Shown: positions 19,160-31,257 of the stretch, in pieces
Numbering within the stretch: the first letter of the stretch is position 1
How the letters are laid out: each line of letters opens with the position of its first letter
From: Microbulbifer harenosus
GTDB taxonomy: Bacteria > Pseudomonadota > Gammaproteobacteria > Pseudomonadales > Cellvibrionaceae
Length of the DNA stretch: 64,000 nucleotides
Assembly: GCF_005771435.1 (NCBI RefSeq)
Contig: NZ_VANI01000019.1
Location: 30,723 to 94,722, forward strand
Direction of reading: 5' to 3'
Program-made: the position numbers and the translations under genes
The notes under the pieces: generated by a model
Told to the model about the DNA's origin: nothing
The model's input: the letters and a program-made list of their open reading frames with translations, nothing else
The model's database searches: none

Positions 19160-20383
19160 ATGCGCCGGGTAGTCATTACCGGAATGGGCATCACTTCCTG
19201 CATCGGTAACAATACGCAGGAAGTGCTGGCCTCCCTGAAGGCCGGCCGCAGCGGCATCCGCTTTATGGACGAATACGCCGAGCTGGGTCTGCGCAGCCAG
19301 GTCGCCGGTGTGGTCGACATCGATTTCAAGGAATACATCGACCGCAAGCACCTGCGTTTCATGGGCGACTCCGCCGCCTATGCGTACATCGCCATGGCCG
19401 AGGCCATTGGCATGGCGGGCCTGGAAGAGTCCGACATTTCGAATCCCCGCACCGGCCTGGTGATGGGTTCCGGTGGTACGTCCACCGCGGCCATCATCGA
19501 GTCCGCCGAGATCACCAAGACCCGAGGTGTACGTAAAGTCGGCGCCTTCCGTGTGCCACAGGTCATGGGCAGCACGGTATCCGCGTGTCTCGCCACTCCC
19601 TTCAAGATCAAAGGCGTGAACTACTCCATCTCCTCTGCCTGTGCCACCTCCGCGCACTGTATTGGCAACGGCGCAGAGTTGATCCAGATGGGCAAGCAGG
19701 ACATCGTGTTTGCCGGCGGCGGTGAGGAACTGGCCTGGAGCCTGACCCATCTGTTCGACGCCATGGGCGCGCTGTCGTCCAAATACAACGACACCCCCAC
19801 CAAGGCCTCCCGCCCCTACGACGCCAACCGCGACGGCTTCGTGATCGCCGGCGGTGGCGGTTGTGTGGTGTTGGAAGAATATGAACACGCAAAAGCCCGC
19901 GGCGCCAACATCATCGCCGAGCTGGTGGGCTATGGCGCCACCTCCGACGGCTACGACATGGTCGCCCCTAGCGGCGAGGGTGCGGCGCGCTGCATGCAGC
20001 AGGCGCTGGCCGGCATGGACGGCAAGGGCCTGGAAGGCGGCGTGGATTACATCAACACCCACGGCACCTCCACCCCGGTGGGCGACGTAGCCGAGCTGCG
20101 CGCGATGAAAGAAGTGTTTGGCGATAAGGTGCCGGCATTCGCCTCCACCAAGTCCCTCACCGGTCACTCCCTGGGTGCCGCCGGTGTGCAGGAAGCCATT
20201 TACTCCCTGCTGATGATGCAGAACGGCTTTATCGCCGCCTCCGCCAATGTGGAGACGCTGGACGAAGCGGCGGCGGGCCTCGACCTGGTTACCGAGCTGC
20301 GCGAGACCCAGATCCGCCGGGCGCTGTCCAACAGCTTCGGCTTCGGCGGCACCAACGCCAGTCTGATCTTCGACAAGATCTGA
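19160..20383 (+). CDS. fabB: 3-oxoacyl-ACP synthase I
   Basis: Condensing enzyme that elongates the cis-3-decenoyl-ACP produced by FabA. 407 aa (E. coli 406), starting [10 protein letters not shown] after TTGGAGAT. Active-site Cys in [10 protein letters not shown], the two catalytic histidines in [11 protein letters not shown] and [11 protein letters not shown], and C-terminal [11 protein letters not shown]. Together with fabA this makes the organism capable of oxygen-independent unsaturated fatty acid synthesis. Confidence 0.98.
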   Translation: MRRVVITGMGITSCIGNNTQEVLASLKAGRSGIRFMDEYAELGLRSQVAGVVDIDFKEYIDRKHLRFMGDSAAYAYIAMAEAIGMAGLEESDISNPRTGLVMGSGGTSTAAIIESAEITKTRGVRKVGAFRVPQVMGSTVSACLATPFKIKGVNYSISSACATSAHCIGNGAELIQMGKQDIVFAGGGEELAWSLTHLFDAMGALSSKYNDTPTKASRPYDANRDGFVIAGGGGCVVLEEYEHAKARGANIIAELVGYGATSDGYDMVAPSGEGAARCMQQALAGMDGKGLEGGVDYINTHGTSTPVGDVAELRAMKEVFGDKVPAFASTKSLTGHSLGAAGVQEAIYSLLMMQNGFIAASANVETLDEAAAGLDLVTELRETQIRRALSNSFGFGGTNASLIFDKI

Positions 20384-20403
20384 CCTCGGGCTTTCCGCCA
20401 AAC

Positions 20404-20438
20404 AAAAAGGGCGAGCCGCGCAGCGGCTCGCCCTTTTT
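20404..20438. terminator. Bidirectional terminator between fabB and the RmlD-like gene
   Basis: AAAAAGGGCGAGCCG / CGGCTCGCCCTTTTT perfect stem with a 5-nt loop, A-run on one side and T-run on the other, between two convergent genes. It can serve both. Confidence 0.92.
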
Positions 20439-20471
20439 GTTGTTGATCCAGCACCCTGATCAACGTCGCAG

Positions 20472-21332
20472 TCAGCTTTCCGCTTTCTGCAGCCGCTCCA
20501 GCCACAGCTCCACCTGACGGGTCAGCCCCTGACGCCAGCTGCGCTGCTGGATACCAAACACGTCGCGCAGCCGCTCACAGCTCAGCACCGAGGAACGGTC
20601 CTCCGGCGCGGGCTCAACCGGCCGCAAATCCGCGGCGTAATCCTCGCCATACAGGGAGCGCACCCGGTCGACCACTTCACGGCCAAATTCCATGGCACTG
20701 CAGTTGTCCGCCGCGCCGTAGTGGTAAATGCCGGACTTCGGCGCGCCGCTCGCCAACTGCTGGGCCATGGCAACAGCCACCCGCACCAGGTCCGCCACCG
20801 TGACTGGATTGCCGCGGCTCACGTCGTCAAGCGTAACCGGCTTGTGATTCAGCAGGCCGCGGATGACCCGCGCCAGCAACGCACGCTCGCTGCGGTCCAC
20901 CTGCCAGCCGAGACGCAGGATGCTGACACCGTATTCGGCCGGGCTGCTTCCGGTAAGAATCCGCTCACAGTCCAGCCAGTGCCGCCCGATTTCCGAGCTG
21001 GGCTCTGGCGCGGTTTCCTCGTCGATTTTCCGGCTGCGGGCGCGCCCGAATACCCCGTAGGAGGACAGGTGCAGCAACGCCGCACAGGGCTGGTTCCGCA
21101 GGGCCTCACACACCGCGCGGGCCTCGTGCATGCGCGCGCTGCCAGCACAGCTGGCGGCGTTGATCACAAGGCTACCCTCGCGAATACCGAGAGGTGCCGC
21201 CGCGATCTGCTCAAGCCCCAACAACTGCACCCGGAAACCTACCCTCTGCAACCCCTTCTGCAGGGGTCCGTCGATGGCATTGCCGGCACCGATAAGCACG
21301 GCGGTGTCAGGCTGATAACCCGTGTGATGCAT
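20472..21332 (-). CDS. RmlD-like NAD(P)-binding protein with degenerate catalytic motif
   Basis: 286 aa, Rossmann-fold short-chain dehydrogenase, RmlD/sugar-nucleotide-epimerase branch: LSSYGVFG, ILRLGWQVD, GNPVTVADL and GIYHYGAADN line up with dTDP-4-dehydrorhamnose reductases. The catalytic YxxxK is absent: at the YGRxK position the sequence reads IGRHW (I115, W119). The N-terminal glycine motif is also irregular (GAGNAIDG). Probably not a normal reductase; an NAD(P)-sensing or structural role is possible but unproven. It starts 17 bp after ssb on the same strand, so it is probably cotranscribed with it. Confidence 0.75.
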   Translation of the reverse strand: MHHTGYQPDTAVLIGAGNAIDGPLQKGLQRVGFRVQLLGLEQIAAAPLGIREGSLVINAASCAGSARMHEARAVCEALRNQPCAALLHLSSYGVFGRARSRKIDEETAPEPSSEIGRHWLDCERILTGSSPAEYGVSILRLGWQVDRSERALLARVIRGLLNHKPVTLDDVSRGNPVTVADLVRVAVAMAQQLASGAPKSGIYHYGAADNCSAMEFGREVVDRVRSLYGEDYAADLRPVEPAPEDRSSVLSCERLRDVFGIQQRSWRQGLTRQVELWLERLQKAES

Positions 21333-21349
21333 GGAGGAGACGGCCCGCG

Positions 21350-21922
21350 TTAGAAGGGAATGTCGTCGTCGAAGCTGTTATCAAAGCCACCCATGGGTGC
21401 CTGGTTGCCGGCGGGGCGATTTTGCGGCTGGTTTGAAGAAGGATTGGACGGCGCCATGGGAGAAGGTGCGGAGCGGCCCTGAGCGTATTCGTCCTGGTAA
21501 CCGCCCTGGTTATAATCGCCGCCCTGCTGCTGGTAGCCACCGCCCTGGCCGCCCTGCTGCTGATAGCCGCCGCTCTGCTCACCGCGGCCGTCGAGCATCT
21601 GCATTTCGCTGGCGACGATTTCGGTGGTGTAGCGGTCCTGACCGGTCTGCTTGTCCTGCCACTTGCGCGTGCGCAGAGAACCCTCAAGGTAGACCTTGCT
21701 GCCTTTGCGCAGGTACTCGCCGGCAATCTCTGCCAGACGATTGAAGAACACCACACGGTGCCACTCGGTGCGCTCCTGCTGCTGGCCGGTCTGCTTGTCT
21801 TTCCAGGTTTCAGACGTCGCCAGGGTGACATTGGTAACGGCGCCGCCGCTGGGCAGATAGCGGGTTTCCGGGTCGCCGCCCAGATTGCCAATCAGAATCA
21901 CTTTATTAACGCCCCTGGCCAT
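21350..21922 (-). CDS. ssb: Single-stranded DNA-binding protein
   Basis: 190 aa. N-terminal OB fold (~1-110) starting [15 protein letters not shown] with [13 protein letters not shown]. The linker is long and Gly/Gln/Tyr-rich (repeated GGYQQQGG units, ~115-165). The acidic C-terminal tip DDDIPF recruits replication and repair partners. Tetrameric in E. coli (178 aa). The strong ribosome binding site GAGGAGAGG precedes the ATG. A LexA-like site lies about 130 bp upstream. The ssb-MFS-uvrA neighbourhood is typical of Pseudomonas relatives; here manC lies between the transporter and uvrA. Confidence 0.97.
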   Translation of the reverse strand: MARGVNKVILIGNLGGDPETRYLPSGGAVTNVTLATSETWKDKQTGQQQERTEWHRVVFFNRLAEIAGEYLRKGSKVYLEGSLRTRKWQDKQTGQDRYTTEIVASEMQMLDGRGEQSGGYQQQGGQGGGYQQQGGDYNQGGYQDEYAQGRSAPSPMAPSNPSSNQPQNRPAGNQAPMGGFDNSFDDDIPF

Positions 21923-22049
21923 AAGCCTCTCCTCTCAGTGTGCCCTCTGGCGGGCCCATTTCATTGTTCAAAGGTTCAGAGTTCAAAAATTCAGATTCGG
22001 GAAACCGGCGCCGCGGTCCATGATCCGCCAGCTGCCGGCCTCGCCAACA

Positions 22050-22065
22050 GTGTATTTTTATCCAG
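22050..22065 (-). promoter_or_regulatory. Candidate LexA (SOS) box upstream of ssb
   Basis: On the minus strand CTGGATAAAAATACAC agrees with the gammaproteobacterial consensus CTGTATATAAATACAG at about 13 of 16 positions, including the central AT-rich part. One base in each CTGT/ACAG half differs. ssb is a LexA target in E. coli. No similar site was seen before uvrA. Confidence 0.4.
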
Positions 22066-22137
22066 CAGCATACAACACTCGGGCGGGGGCCGTCACCGCT
22101 ACCCGGGCGAGCCGGCGCCAGCGGAAAAAGATCCTTC

Positions 22138-23310
22138 TCAGCGGCCTGCAAGGGGTACGCGGGTGCCGCGCATCTGCCACCAGGCGATGGACCACAGCAG
22201 CAGAACTCCCAGCGCGAGGGTGGCCACAGCCCCGGCACCGCCCTGGCCGTACACTACCCCGCCGAGGCTGCCACCGGCAAAGGCACCGAGAAACTGCAGG
22301 GTCGCATAGAGACCGGTGGCGGCACCGCGGCACTCCGCCGGCGCCACCCGGGTCAGCTGCGCAGGCAGCAATGCCTCCAGTAGATTAAAAGCGAGGAAGA
22401 ATACCCCAAGGCACAACACTATCCAGTTACCCCGCACCTCCGGCATCAGCGCCACCCCGCCGAACACCAACCCAAGCAGGGCCAGGCGCATGGCACCGGG
22501 AACCTGTTGGCGTTTTTCTGCCGCGCGCATCAGCGGCAGCATCAGTACAAAGGCGCCCAGCATCAGCGGGCCATAAAGTTTCCAGTGCTGGTCGCTGGCC
22601 AGGTGCAACTGATCCACCAGCAGGTGCGGAAGCGGCACGAACATCATGGTCAGCAGCAGGTGCAGGAAAAACACTCCACTCACCAGCCGCCACACATCCC
22701 CCTGTCGCAACAGCCGGGAGAAATCCCCCTGGCGCGGGCCGCGCGGGGCCAGTTGTTGCGGATTAGGCACCAGCCGCCACACCAGCAGCATGCCCACCAG
22801 CGCCAGTAGCGCGGTGAGCCAGAATATGGCCGAAAGACCACCGAGGCCCGCCACCAGCGGCCCCAGCACCACTGCAAGCACAAACGCCACGCCGATGGAG
22901 GCGCCAATCACCGCCATCGCCTTGCCGCGGTTTTCGTCCCGGGTCAGGTCCGCCGCCAGTGCCATAGTGGCCGCGGCGATAGCGCCAGCGCCCTGCAGTA
23001 TGCGTCCGGCAATCAGCCCGTATACCGAGTCCGTCAGTGCCGCCACCACACTCCCCATGGCAAATACCGCCAGCCCGAGAAAAATCACCGGCTTGCGCCC
23101 CCAGCGGTCGCTCAGCATTCCCAGGGGGATCTGCAGCAGCGCCTGGCTCAGGCCGTAGGCGCCCAGCGCCAGCCCCAGCAGCGCGGGAGTACTGCCGCGG
23201 TAGTCGGCGCCGTACAGAGACAGCACCGGCAGCACCATAAACAGGCCCAGCATGCGGAAGACATAGAGGGAGGCGAGGCCGGCGAGTGCGCGGCGTTCAG
23301 TGGAATTCAT
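22138..23310 (-). CDS. MFS transporter (YajR-like drug/proton antiporter family)
   Basis: 390 aa with about 12 hydrophobic segments, no signal peptide. The start is the ATG before NSTERRALAGL, giving a normal MFS N-terminus and motif A-like loop GMLSDRWGRKP after TM2. FRMLGLFMVLPVLSLYG in TM1 resembles the YajR/12-TM DHA1 efflux group. Located between manC and ssb, as the MFS gene beside ssb/uvrA in Pseudomonas. The substrate is unknown. Confidence 0.85.
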   Translation of the reverse strand: MNSTERRALAGLASLYVFRMLGLFMVLPVLSLYGADYRGSTPALLGLALGAYGLSQALLQIPLGMLSDRWGRKPVIFLGLAVFAMGSVVAALTDSVYGLIAGRILQGAGAIAAATMALAADLTRDENRGKAMAVIGASIGVAFVLAVVLGPLVAGLGGLSAIFWLTALLALVGMLLVWRLVPNPQQLAPRGPRQGDFSRLLRQGDVWRLVSGVFFLHLLLTMMFVPLPHLLVDQLHLASDQHWKLYGPLMLGAFVLMLPLMRAAEKRQQVPGAMRLALLGLVFGGVALMPEVRGNWIVLCLGVFFLAFNLLEALLPAQLTRVAPAECRGAATGLYATLQFLGAFAGGSLGGVVYGQGGAGAVATLALGVLLLWSIAWWQMRGTRVPLAGR

Positions 23311-23436
23311 GCAGAGGTTCCGGACACGGCAAAAAACGGGGCGCATTGTAGCAGCCACAGCAGCGGAGATAGGACTCCCCGCTGCCTAACGAGCGGATAG
23401 CGCAGATTTATCGACGCAATCCCGCCGTTTGCGCCC

Positions 23437-24840
23437 TCACTCTCTCCCGTATTTGTCTTCGAGACGGACGATATCGTCCTCGCCGAGGTAGCTGCCGGAC
23501 TGCACCTCAATCAACTCCAGGGGGATACTGCCGGGATTTTCCAGGCGGTGGACCACGCCGAGGGGAATGAAGGTGGATTCGTTCTCGGTCAGCAGCAGTT
23601 GATCGTCCCCGCGGGTCACCCTGGCCGTGCCGCGCACCACAATCCAGTGCTCGGCGCGGTGATGGTGCATCTGCAGGGACAACTGGCAACCGGGTTTGAC
23701 CACGATGCGCTTCACCTGAAAGCGCGGACCGGCGTCGATGGAATCGTAGTAACCCCAGGGGCGGAACACCTTGCGGTGATTTTCCGCTTCACTGCGCTCG
23801 TTCTGCTTGAGCCGCTGCACCAGTTTTTTCACGTCCTGCACGCGGCTCTTGTGCGCCACCATCAGGGCGTCATCGGTGTCTACCACCACCAGGTCCTGCA
23901 CGCCGAGGATGCCCACAAGGCGATCGGCACCGTGCACCAGGCAACCACGGGAATCCTCTGCCAGTACGTCGCCGCGCAGCAGGTTGTCGTTCGCATCCCG
24001 CTCAGCCAGCTCCCACAGCGCGGACCAGGAACCCACATCGCTCCAGCCCGCCTGCATCGGTACTACGGCGGCGGATTCGGTTTTCTCCATTACCGCGTAG
24101 TCCACGGAATCGGACGGACAGCGGCGGAAGGCATCTGCATCAACGCGGGTAAAATCCAGGTCGCGCGCGGCGCCGGCCAGTGCGGCGCGGCAGGCGTCAA
24201 GTATTGCGGGATTTTGCTGGGCCAGCTCCTCGATATAGCGCGAGGCGCGAAACAGGAACATACCGCTGTTCCAGTTGTAGTCGCCGTTGGCGAGGTATTT
24301 TTCGGCGGTGGCGAGATCGGGCTTCTCCACAAACTCCGCCACCTTCCAGCCGCCGGCCAGCGCGTCGCCGCTGCGGATGTAGCCGTAGCCGGTCTCGGCG
24401 CAGGTGGGCACGATGCCGAAGGTGACCAGCAGGCCATCTTCCGCCAGCTTCTTCGCCGCACTTACCGACTGCTGAAAAGCCGCGGTATCCGCCACCACGT
24501 GATCTGCCGGCAGCACCAGCAACAGCGGGTCCTGCCCCTGCTCCACCGCGCGAAGTGCCGCCAGCGCGATGGCCGGGGCGGTATTGCGGGCACAGGGCTC
24601 CAGCAAAATCGACTGGGCCGCGCGCCCCACTTCCTGCAATTGCTCGGCCGCGGCAAAGCGGTGGGATTCGTTGCACACCAGGATCGGCGCTTCCACTTCT
24701 GGCAGTCCGTCGAGTCGCAAGGCCGTGGCCTGGAGCATGGTCTGACTGCCGGCGAGAGCGAGAAATTGCTTGGGGTAGGCATCCCGGGAAAGCGGCCACA
24801 GACGCGAACCGGTACCGCCGCAGAGAATGACGGGGATCAT
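23437..24840 (-). CDS. manC: Mannose-1-phosphate guanylyltransferase / mannose-6-phosphate isomerase
   Basis: Bifunctional type II PMI-GMP of the AlgA/ManC/XanB family: isomerises fructose-6-P to mannose-6-P and makes GDP-mannose from mannose-1-P. 467 aa. N-terminal GMP domain with [20 protein letters not shown] and FVEKPDL (~172). C-terminal cupin PMI domain with [18 protein letters not shown] (~380-400). I chose the ATG at 24840 with weak GGAA upstream; a GTG five codons earlier is possible. A TATAAT -10 (minus strand, 24918-24913) sits ~70 bp upstream with a poor -35. Works with cpsG, 6 kb away, to complete GDP-mannose synthesis. Confidence 0.93.
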   Translation of the reverse strand: MIPVILCGGTGSRLWPLSRDAYPKQFLALAGSQTMLQATALRLDGLPEVEAPILVCNESHRFAAAEQLQEVGRAAQSILLEPCARNTAPAIALAALRAVEQGQDPLLLVLPADHVVADTAAFQQSVSAAKKLAEDGLLVTFGIVPTCAETGYGYIRSGDALAGGWKVAEFVEKPDLATAEKYLANGDYNWNSGMFLFRASRYIEELAQQNPAILDACRAALAGAARDLDFTRVDADAFRRCPSDSVDYAVMEKTESAAVVPMQAGWSDVGSWSALWELAERDANDNLLRGDVLAEDSRGCLVHGADRLVGILGVQDLVVVDTDDALMVAHKSRVQDVKKLVQRLKQNERSEAENHRKVFRPWGYYDSIDAGPRFQVKRIVVKPGCQLSLQMHHHRAEHWIVVRGTARVTRGDDQLLLTENESTFIPLGVVHRLENPGSIPLELIEVQSGSYLGEDDIVRLEDKYGRE

Positions 24841-24991
24841 GATTTCCGTATCCACACAGGGTTATTCAATGGAAAAGAGCGCGGCAGGCATTTTGGCACA
24901 ATCGCCCGCCGGATTATACTTGACCGTTTCCTTCCGCCCGGTTCTTACCCCCGGGCGCCCTCATAGCAGCAAAGCAAATACAGGACGCCGA

Positions 24992-27820
<2,829 letters not shown>

Positions 27821-27888
27821 ATACGCAGCCCGATCACGGATGATGGTCGGGCTGCTCCACTGCTTCAGGGAGAGCGAAAGGTGGTGAA

Positions 27889-28641
27889 ATGACAACCGTC
27901 GACATCAACTGCGATCTGGGCGAAGGCAACACTGCGGCGGATTGCACCCGCGACGCTCTGCTCATGCCATTTATTTCCCGCTGCAATATTGCCTGCGGAG
28001 GTCACGCCGGCAACGACGATACCATGGCATTGTCCATAGACAACGCCATGGCCAACGGCCTCGCCATCGGTGCCCACCCAAGCTATCCGGATCGGGACAA
28101 CTTCGGCCGCCACTCGCTCGCCATCGCCAGGCCACAATTGCTCGATGCGGTCGCCGCGCAGATTGAGCGACTCTCCACCATTGCCGCACATCGCCATGCA
28201 ACACTGGACCATATAAAACTGCACGGCGCCCTGTACAACGACGCCGAGGCCGACCCCGCACTCGCTATTTCCCTGCTGGAAATGCTCAAGAGCCGCTTCC
28301 CGACACTGAAAATTCTCGGGCTCGCCAATGCCGCCACGGAACAAGCCGCGCATACGGTTGGCATCCCCTTTCTTCGCGAAGGTTTTATGGACCGGCGCTA
28401 TCTGAACAATCACCAGCTATCTCCCCGCAGCATGCAGGGTGCGGTGATTGACGATTTCACCCAGTGCCTGCAGCAGACTCTGGCACTGATTCGCGGCGAG
28501 ACATTCCTGTCCATTCACGGCGAACCACTGCGCTTTACCGCGGACAGTATCTGCCTGCACGGCGACAATATCCACGCGCCAGAAATCGCCACTCGGCTGC
28601 ATCGCGCGCTGCAGCGAGCCGGGGTGGACGTCCGCGCATGA
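27889..28641 (+). CDS. pxpA: 5-oxoprolinase subunit PxpA (LamB/YcsF family)
   Basis: Part of the ATP-dependent 5-oxoprolinase that opens pyroglutamate to glutamate. 250 aa, starting with the family signature DINCDLGE and followed by ISRCNIACGGHAGN. GGTGGTGAA precedes the ATG. First gene of pxpABC; it starts 68 bp after uvrA on the same strand, so uvrA readthrough is possible. Its stop overlaps the pxpB start (ATGA). Confidence 0.95.
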   Translation: MTTVDINCDLGEGNTAADCTRDALLMPFISRCNIACGGHAGNDDTMALSIDNAMANGLAIGAHPSYPDRDNFGRHSLAIARPQLLDAVAAQIERLSTIAAHRHATLDHIKLHGALYNDAEADPALAISLLEMLKSRFPTLKILGLANAATEQAAHTVGIPFLREGFMDRRYLNNHQLSPRSMQGAVIDDFTQCLQQTLALIRGETFLSIHGEPLRFTADSICLHGDNIHAPEIATRLHRALQRAGVDVRA

Positions 28642-29411
28642 GCCTTTCTTTCCAACTGATCCAGAACGGCGATTCCGCGCTGGATATCTGCTTCCAGGGA
28701 ACACCCGGCGAGGCCTTGAGCAAGGTCATCATCGCCCTGCAACGGTTGCTGCAGCAGGAGATGGCGCTGGGGTGCTGGCCCGGTTTGCAGGAGCTGATTC
28801 CCGCCTACCAGTGCCTCACTATCGTGTACGATCCGGTGCAAATCACAGGGGGCGGGCCAACCTTTGGAGAACTGCATGCACAGCTGCAGGCGTTCATTGC
28901 GAAAACGCTGGCATCCAGCAGCTTCCCGGAAGCGCTGCTGCGGACACAGCCATCGGCATTGATCGAGATTCCAGTGTGCTATGCGGAGCCCTTCGCGATT
29001 GACATGGACGTGGTGTGCGCCCATACCGGACTCGCCCGCAACGAGGTCATTGCCCGCCACCACAAGCCCGAATATCTCGTGCATATGCTCGGCTTCAGCC
29101 CAGGTTTTCTGTATCTCGGCGGACTCGACCCCAGCATCAGCTGCCCGCGCAAGGAAAAGCCGGCGCTTCGAGTTGACGCGGGCTCCGTCGGCATTGGCGG
29201 CGCGCAGACCGGAATTTACCCGCAGGCGACCCCCGGGGGTTGGCAGATCATCGGCCGCACGCCGCTGCCGCTGTTTGATCCGCAGCAGGAGTATCCGTTT
29301 GTGGCACGGCCGCTGGACCGCATCCGCTTCGTGCCGATCAGTGTGCAGGAGTTCGAATCCATGACAAGGAATGCTGCGGTGGCCATGCACGCGGGAAGTG
29401 AGGAAATCTGA
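28638..29411 (+). CDS. pxpB: 5-oxoprolinase subunit PxpB (KipI family)
   Basis: 257 aa from the ATG that overlaps the pxpA stop. Cyclophilin-like allophanate hydrolase subunit 1 fold with GGGPTFGEL, ETPVCY-like IEIPVCYAEPF, and HMLGFSPGFLYLGGL followed by TPGGWQIIGRTPLPLFDP. In Bacillus the homologue KipI inhibits the sporulation kinase KipA-associated system, but in this gene order it is a 5-oxoprolinase subunit. The stop codon shares a base with the pxpC start. Confidence 0.95.
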   Translation: MSLSFQLIQNGDSALDICFQGTPGEALSKVIIALQRLLQQEMALGCWPGLQELIPAYQCLTIVYDPVQITGGGPTFGELHAQLQAFIAKTLASSSFPEALLRTQPSALIEIPVCYAEPFAIDMDVVCAHTGLARNEVIARHHKPEYLVHMLGFSPGFLYLGGLDPSISCPRKEKPALRVDAGSVGIGGAQTGIYPQATPGGWQIIGRTPLPLFDPQQEYPFVARPLDRIRFVPISVQEFESMTRNAAVAMHAGSEEI

Positions 29412-30340
29412 TGCTGCGTATTCTCAAGCCCGGCCTGCAGACCAGCCTTCAGGATGGCGGGCGCATGGGTTGGATGCAGTACGGCATTGCCCGGGGCGGC
29501 GCTGCCGATCCCGTAGCGATGCGACTCGCCAACAGCCTGCTGCGCAATCCCGCCGGCCATCCCTGCCTGGAAGTCACCCTGACCGGCCCGGAACTCGAAT
29601 TTACAGCTGACCTTTCCATTGCCATCTGCGGTGCGCGCTTCGCCCTGACCCACAACGGGTGCAGCGTTGACAACAATTGCGTAATACAGATCAGAAAAGG
29701 GGACGTGCTGCAGTTCGGGCCACTGCAGTCTGGTGCACGCGCTTACCTGGCGTTTGCCGCGGAACCGCAATTAGCCGCGGTATTTGACAGCTTCTCGACG
29801 TACCTGCAAGCAGGCTTTGGCGGTGTGCGCGGACGCTCGCTGCGCGCCGGTGACCAGATACCACTGCAGAATTGCCGGCGGGAAAAAAGCCGGCAACTGG
29901 CGGATGGATACCAACTGAAATATACGGGTCGCCCGCAACTGCGGGTAATTGATGGCGCCGAAGCGGGATTGTTTGCCCGCGATCAGCGTGAGCTTTTCTA
30001 TCGCACGGCCTACCGCGTTTCACCGCAGAGTAACCGGATGGGAATTCGCTTGCAGGGTGACACGCTGAACACCGAAGGACTGCCGCAAATGACATCCTCG
30101 GGGCTTTGCCCGGGGACCGTACAGATACCACCGGATGGCCAACCCATCATTTCGTTTGTTGAAGGCCAGACAATTGGAGGCTACCCGCGTCTCGCCCATG
30201 TCATATCAGCAGACCAGCATCTGCTCGCGCAACTCAAGCCCCGCGATAAGCTCGACTTCCAGCGGGTCGATCTCGAAACGGCGGTGCGCATTTTGTGCGA
30301 CAAAACCGCCCTGCTTGCACGACTCGATACACAGTCATAA
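29411..30340 (+). CDS. pxpC: 5-oxoprolinase subunit PxpC (KipA family)
   Basis: 309 aa, biotin-dependent carboxylase-like/allophanate hydrolase subunit 2 domain: LQTSLQDGGRMGWMQYGI at the N-terminus, then YRVSPQSNRMGIRLQG and GTVQIPPDGQPI. The TGATG overlap with pxpB indicates translational coupling and equal subunit supply. Convergent with the DUF1315 gene, only 13 bp between the stops. Confidence 0.95.
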   Translation: MLRILKPGLQTSLQDGGRMGWMQYGIARGGAADPVAMRLANSLLRNPAGHPCLEVTLTGPELEFTADLSIAICGARFALTHNGCSVDNNCVIQIRKGDVLQFGPLQSGARAYLAFAAEPQLAAVFDSFSTYLQAGFGGVRGRSLRAGDQIPLQNCRREKSRQLADGYQLKYTGRPQLRVIDGAEAGLFARDQRELFYRTAYRVSPQSNRMGIRLQGDTLNTEGLPQMTSSGLCPGTVQIPPDGQPIISFVEGQTIGGYPRLAHVISADQHLLAQLKPRDKLDFQRVDLETAVRILCDKTALLARLDTQS

Positions 30341-30353
30341 GCCCCGGCGCGAC

Positions 30354-30620
30354 TCAGGAAGCGACCCAGGTAACCGTCTCTTCGTAGTCGTGGTCGTGCT
30401 TGTCTGCGCAGGGGGTAGCTTTGGGCGGCACATAACCAACCCGATCAGCGGGCGCCGTGTGCGTCTGTTCCCAGTAGGCAACGGCTTCTGCGCACAACAT
30501 TTTCTGTTGCGCGGATAACGCGACACCGTTGGGCCACTTGCCCAGCTCGATCGCCCGTTTCAGGCTACCGACGATTTGCGGATTGAGGATCTGCAGCAAT
30601 TCATCCAGGGACTGGAACAT
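30354..30620 (-). CDS. DUF1315 (YeaC-like) protein
   Basis: 88 aa soluble protein of unknown function. The core ELGKWPNGVALSAQQKMLCAEAV closely resembles E. coli YeaC (VETGKWPDGVALTEEQ). The C-terminal part after residue ~65 is rich in His/Asp (CADKHDHDYEE) and might bind metal, which is speculation. It sits downstream of the rplQ terminator on the same strand. Confidence 0.85.
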   Translation of the reverse strand: MFQSLDELLQILNPQIVGSLKRAIELGKWPNGVALSAQQKMLCAEAVAYWEQTHTAPADRVGYVPPKATPCADKHDHDYEETVTWVAS

Positions 30621-30664
30621 CGGGTCTCCCCTTCACAATACTTACGTCGAAAACTCTGCATCGG

Positions 30665-30695
30665 AAAAAAAGAAAGCCGGTCGATGACCGGCTTT
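30665..30695 (-). terminator. Intrinsic terminator of the alpha operon
   Basis: AAAGCCGGTC / GACCGGCTTT perfect 10-bp stem, 3-nt loop, followed on the minus strand by CTTTTTTT. It lies 48 bp after the rplQ stop. Confidence 0.92.
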
Positions 30696-30743
30696 CCTTC
30701 GCTCGGCACAGATAACGTACCGATCAACCTAAAGCACAGGGCC

Positions 30744-31136
30744 TCAGGCTTCCGCAGCTTCCACGGCTTCGCCCGCTACCGGACGATCAACCAGCTCCAC
30801 GTAAGCCATCGGAGCCTTGTCACCGGCGCGGAAACCGCATTTCAGAATGCGGATGTATCCGCCCGGACGGGCTTCGTAACGGGGACCCAGTTCGTCGAAC
30901 AGCTTGCGTACGGCATCCTTGTCGCGGATACGGGCAAAAGCCAGACGGCGGTTGGCAACACTGTCTTTCTTGGCCAGGGTGATCAGCGGCTCGGCAACGC
31001 GACGCAGCTCCTTGGCTTTCGGCAGTGTGGTTTTGATCAGTTCGTGCTCTACCAGAGAAGCGGTCATGTTCTTGAACATGGCCTTGCGGTGAGAGCTGGT
31101 ACGACTGAATTTACGGCCACTATAGCGATGACGCAT
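30744..31136 (-). CDS. rplQ: 50S ribosomal protein bL17
   Basis: 130 aa (E. coli 127), beginning [20 protein letters not shown]. Last gene of the alpha operon, 121 bp after rpoA and just before the terminator. The C-terminal tail is Ala/Glu-rich. Confidence 0.98.
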   Translation of the reverse strand: MRHRYSGRKFSRTSSHRKAMFKNMTASLVEHELIKTTLPKAKELRRVAEPLITLAKKDSVANRRLAFARIRDKDAVRKLFDELGPRYEARPGGYIRILKCGFRAGDKAPMAYVELVDRPVAGEAVEAAEA

Positions 31137-31257
31137 AACTCAATTCCTCACGACTTTCATTGCTTTCTCAGCAAGTCGTCTGGGAGTGGTGATAGCCTGC
31201 GGCGCACACCACTCGGTTTTCTTCACAAGGCCGGGCAGTACCCGCGCCACAAATGCT

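Noticed and set aside
24827..24991. 55-residue N-terminal extension of uvrA
   Set aside because: Overlaps the manC start region; the GTG at 24992 has AGGA upstream and gives the family-typical N-terminus.
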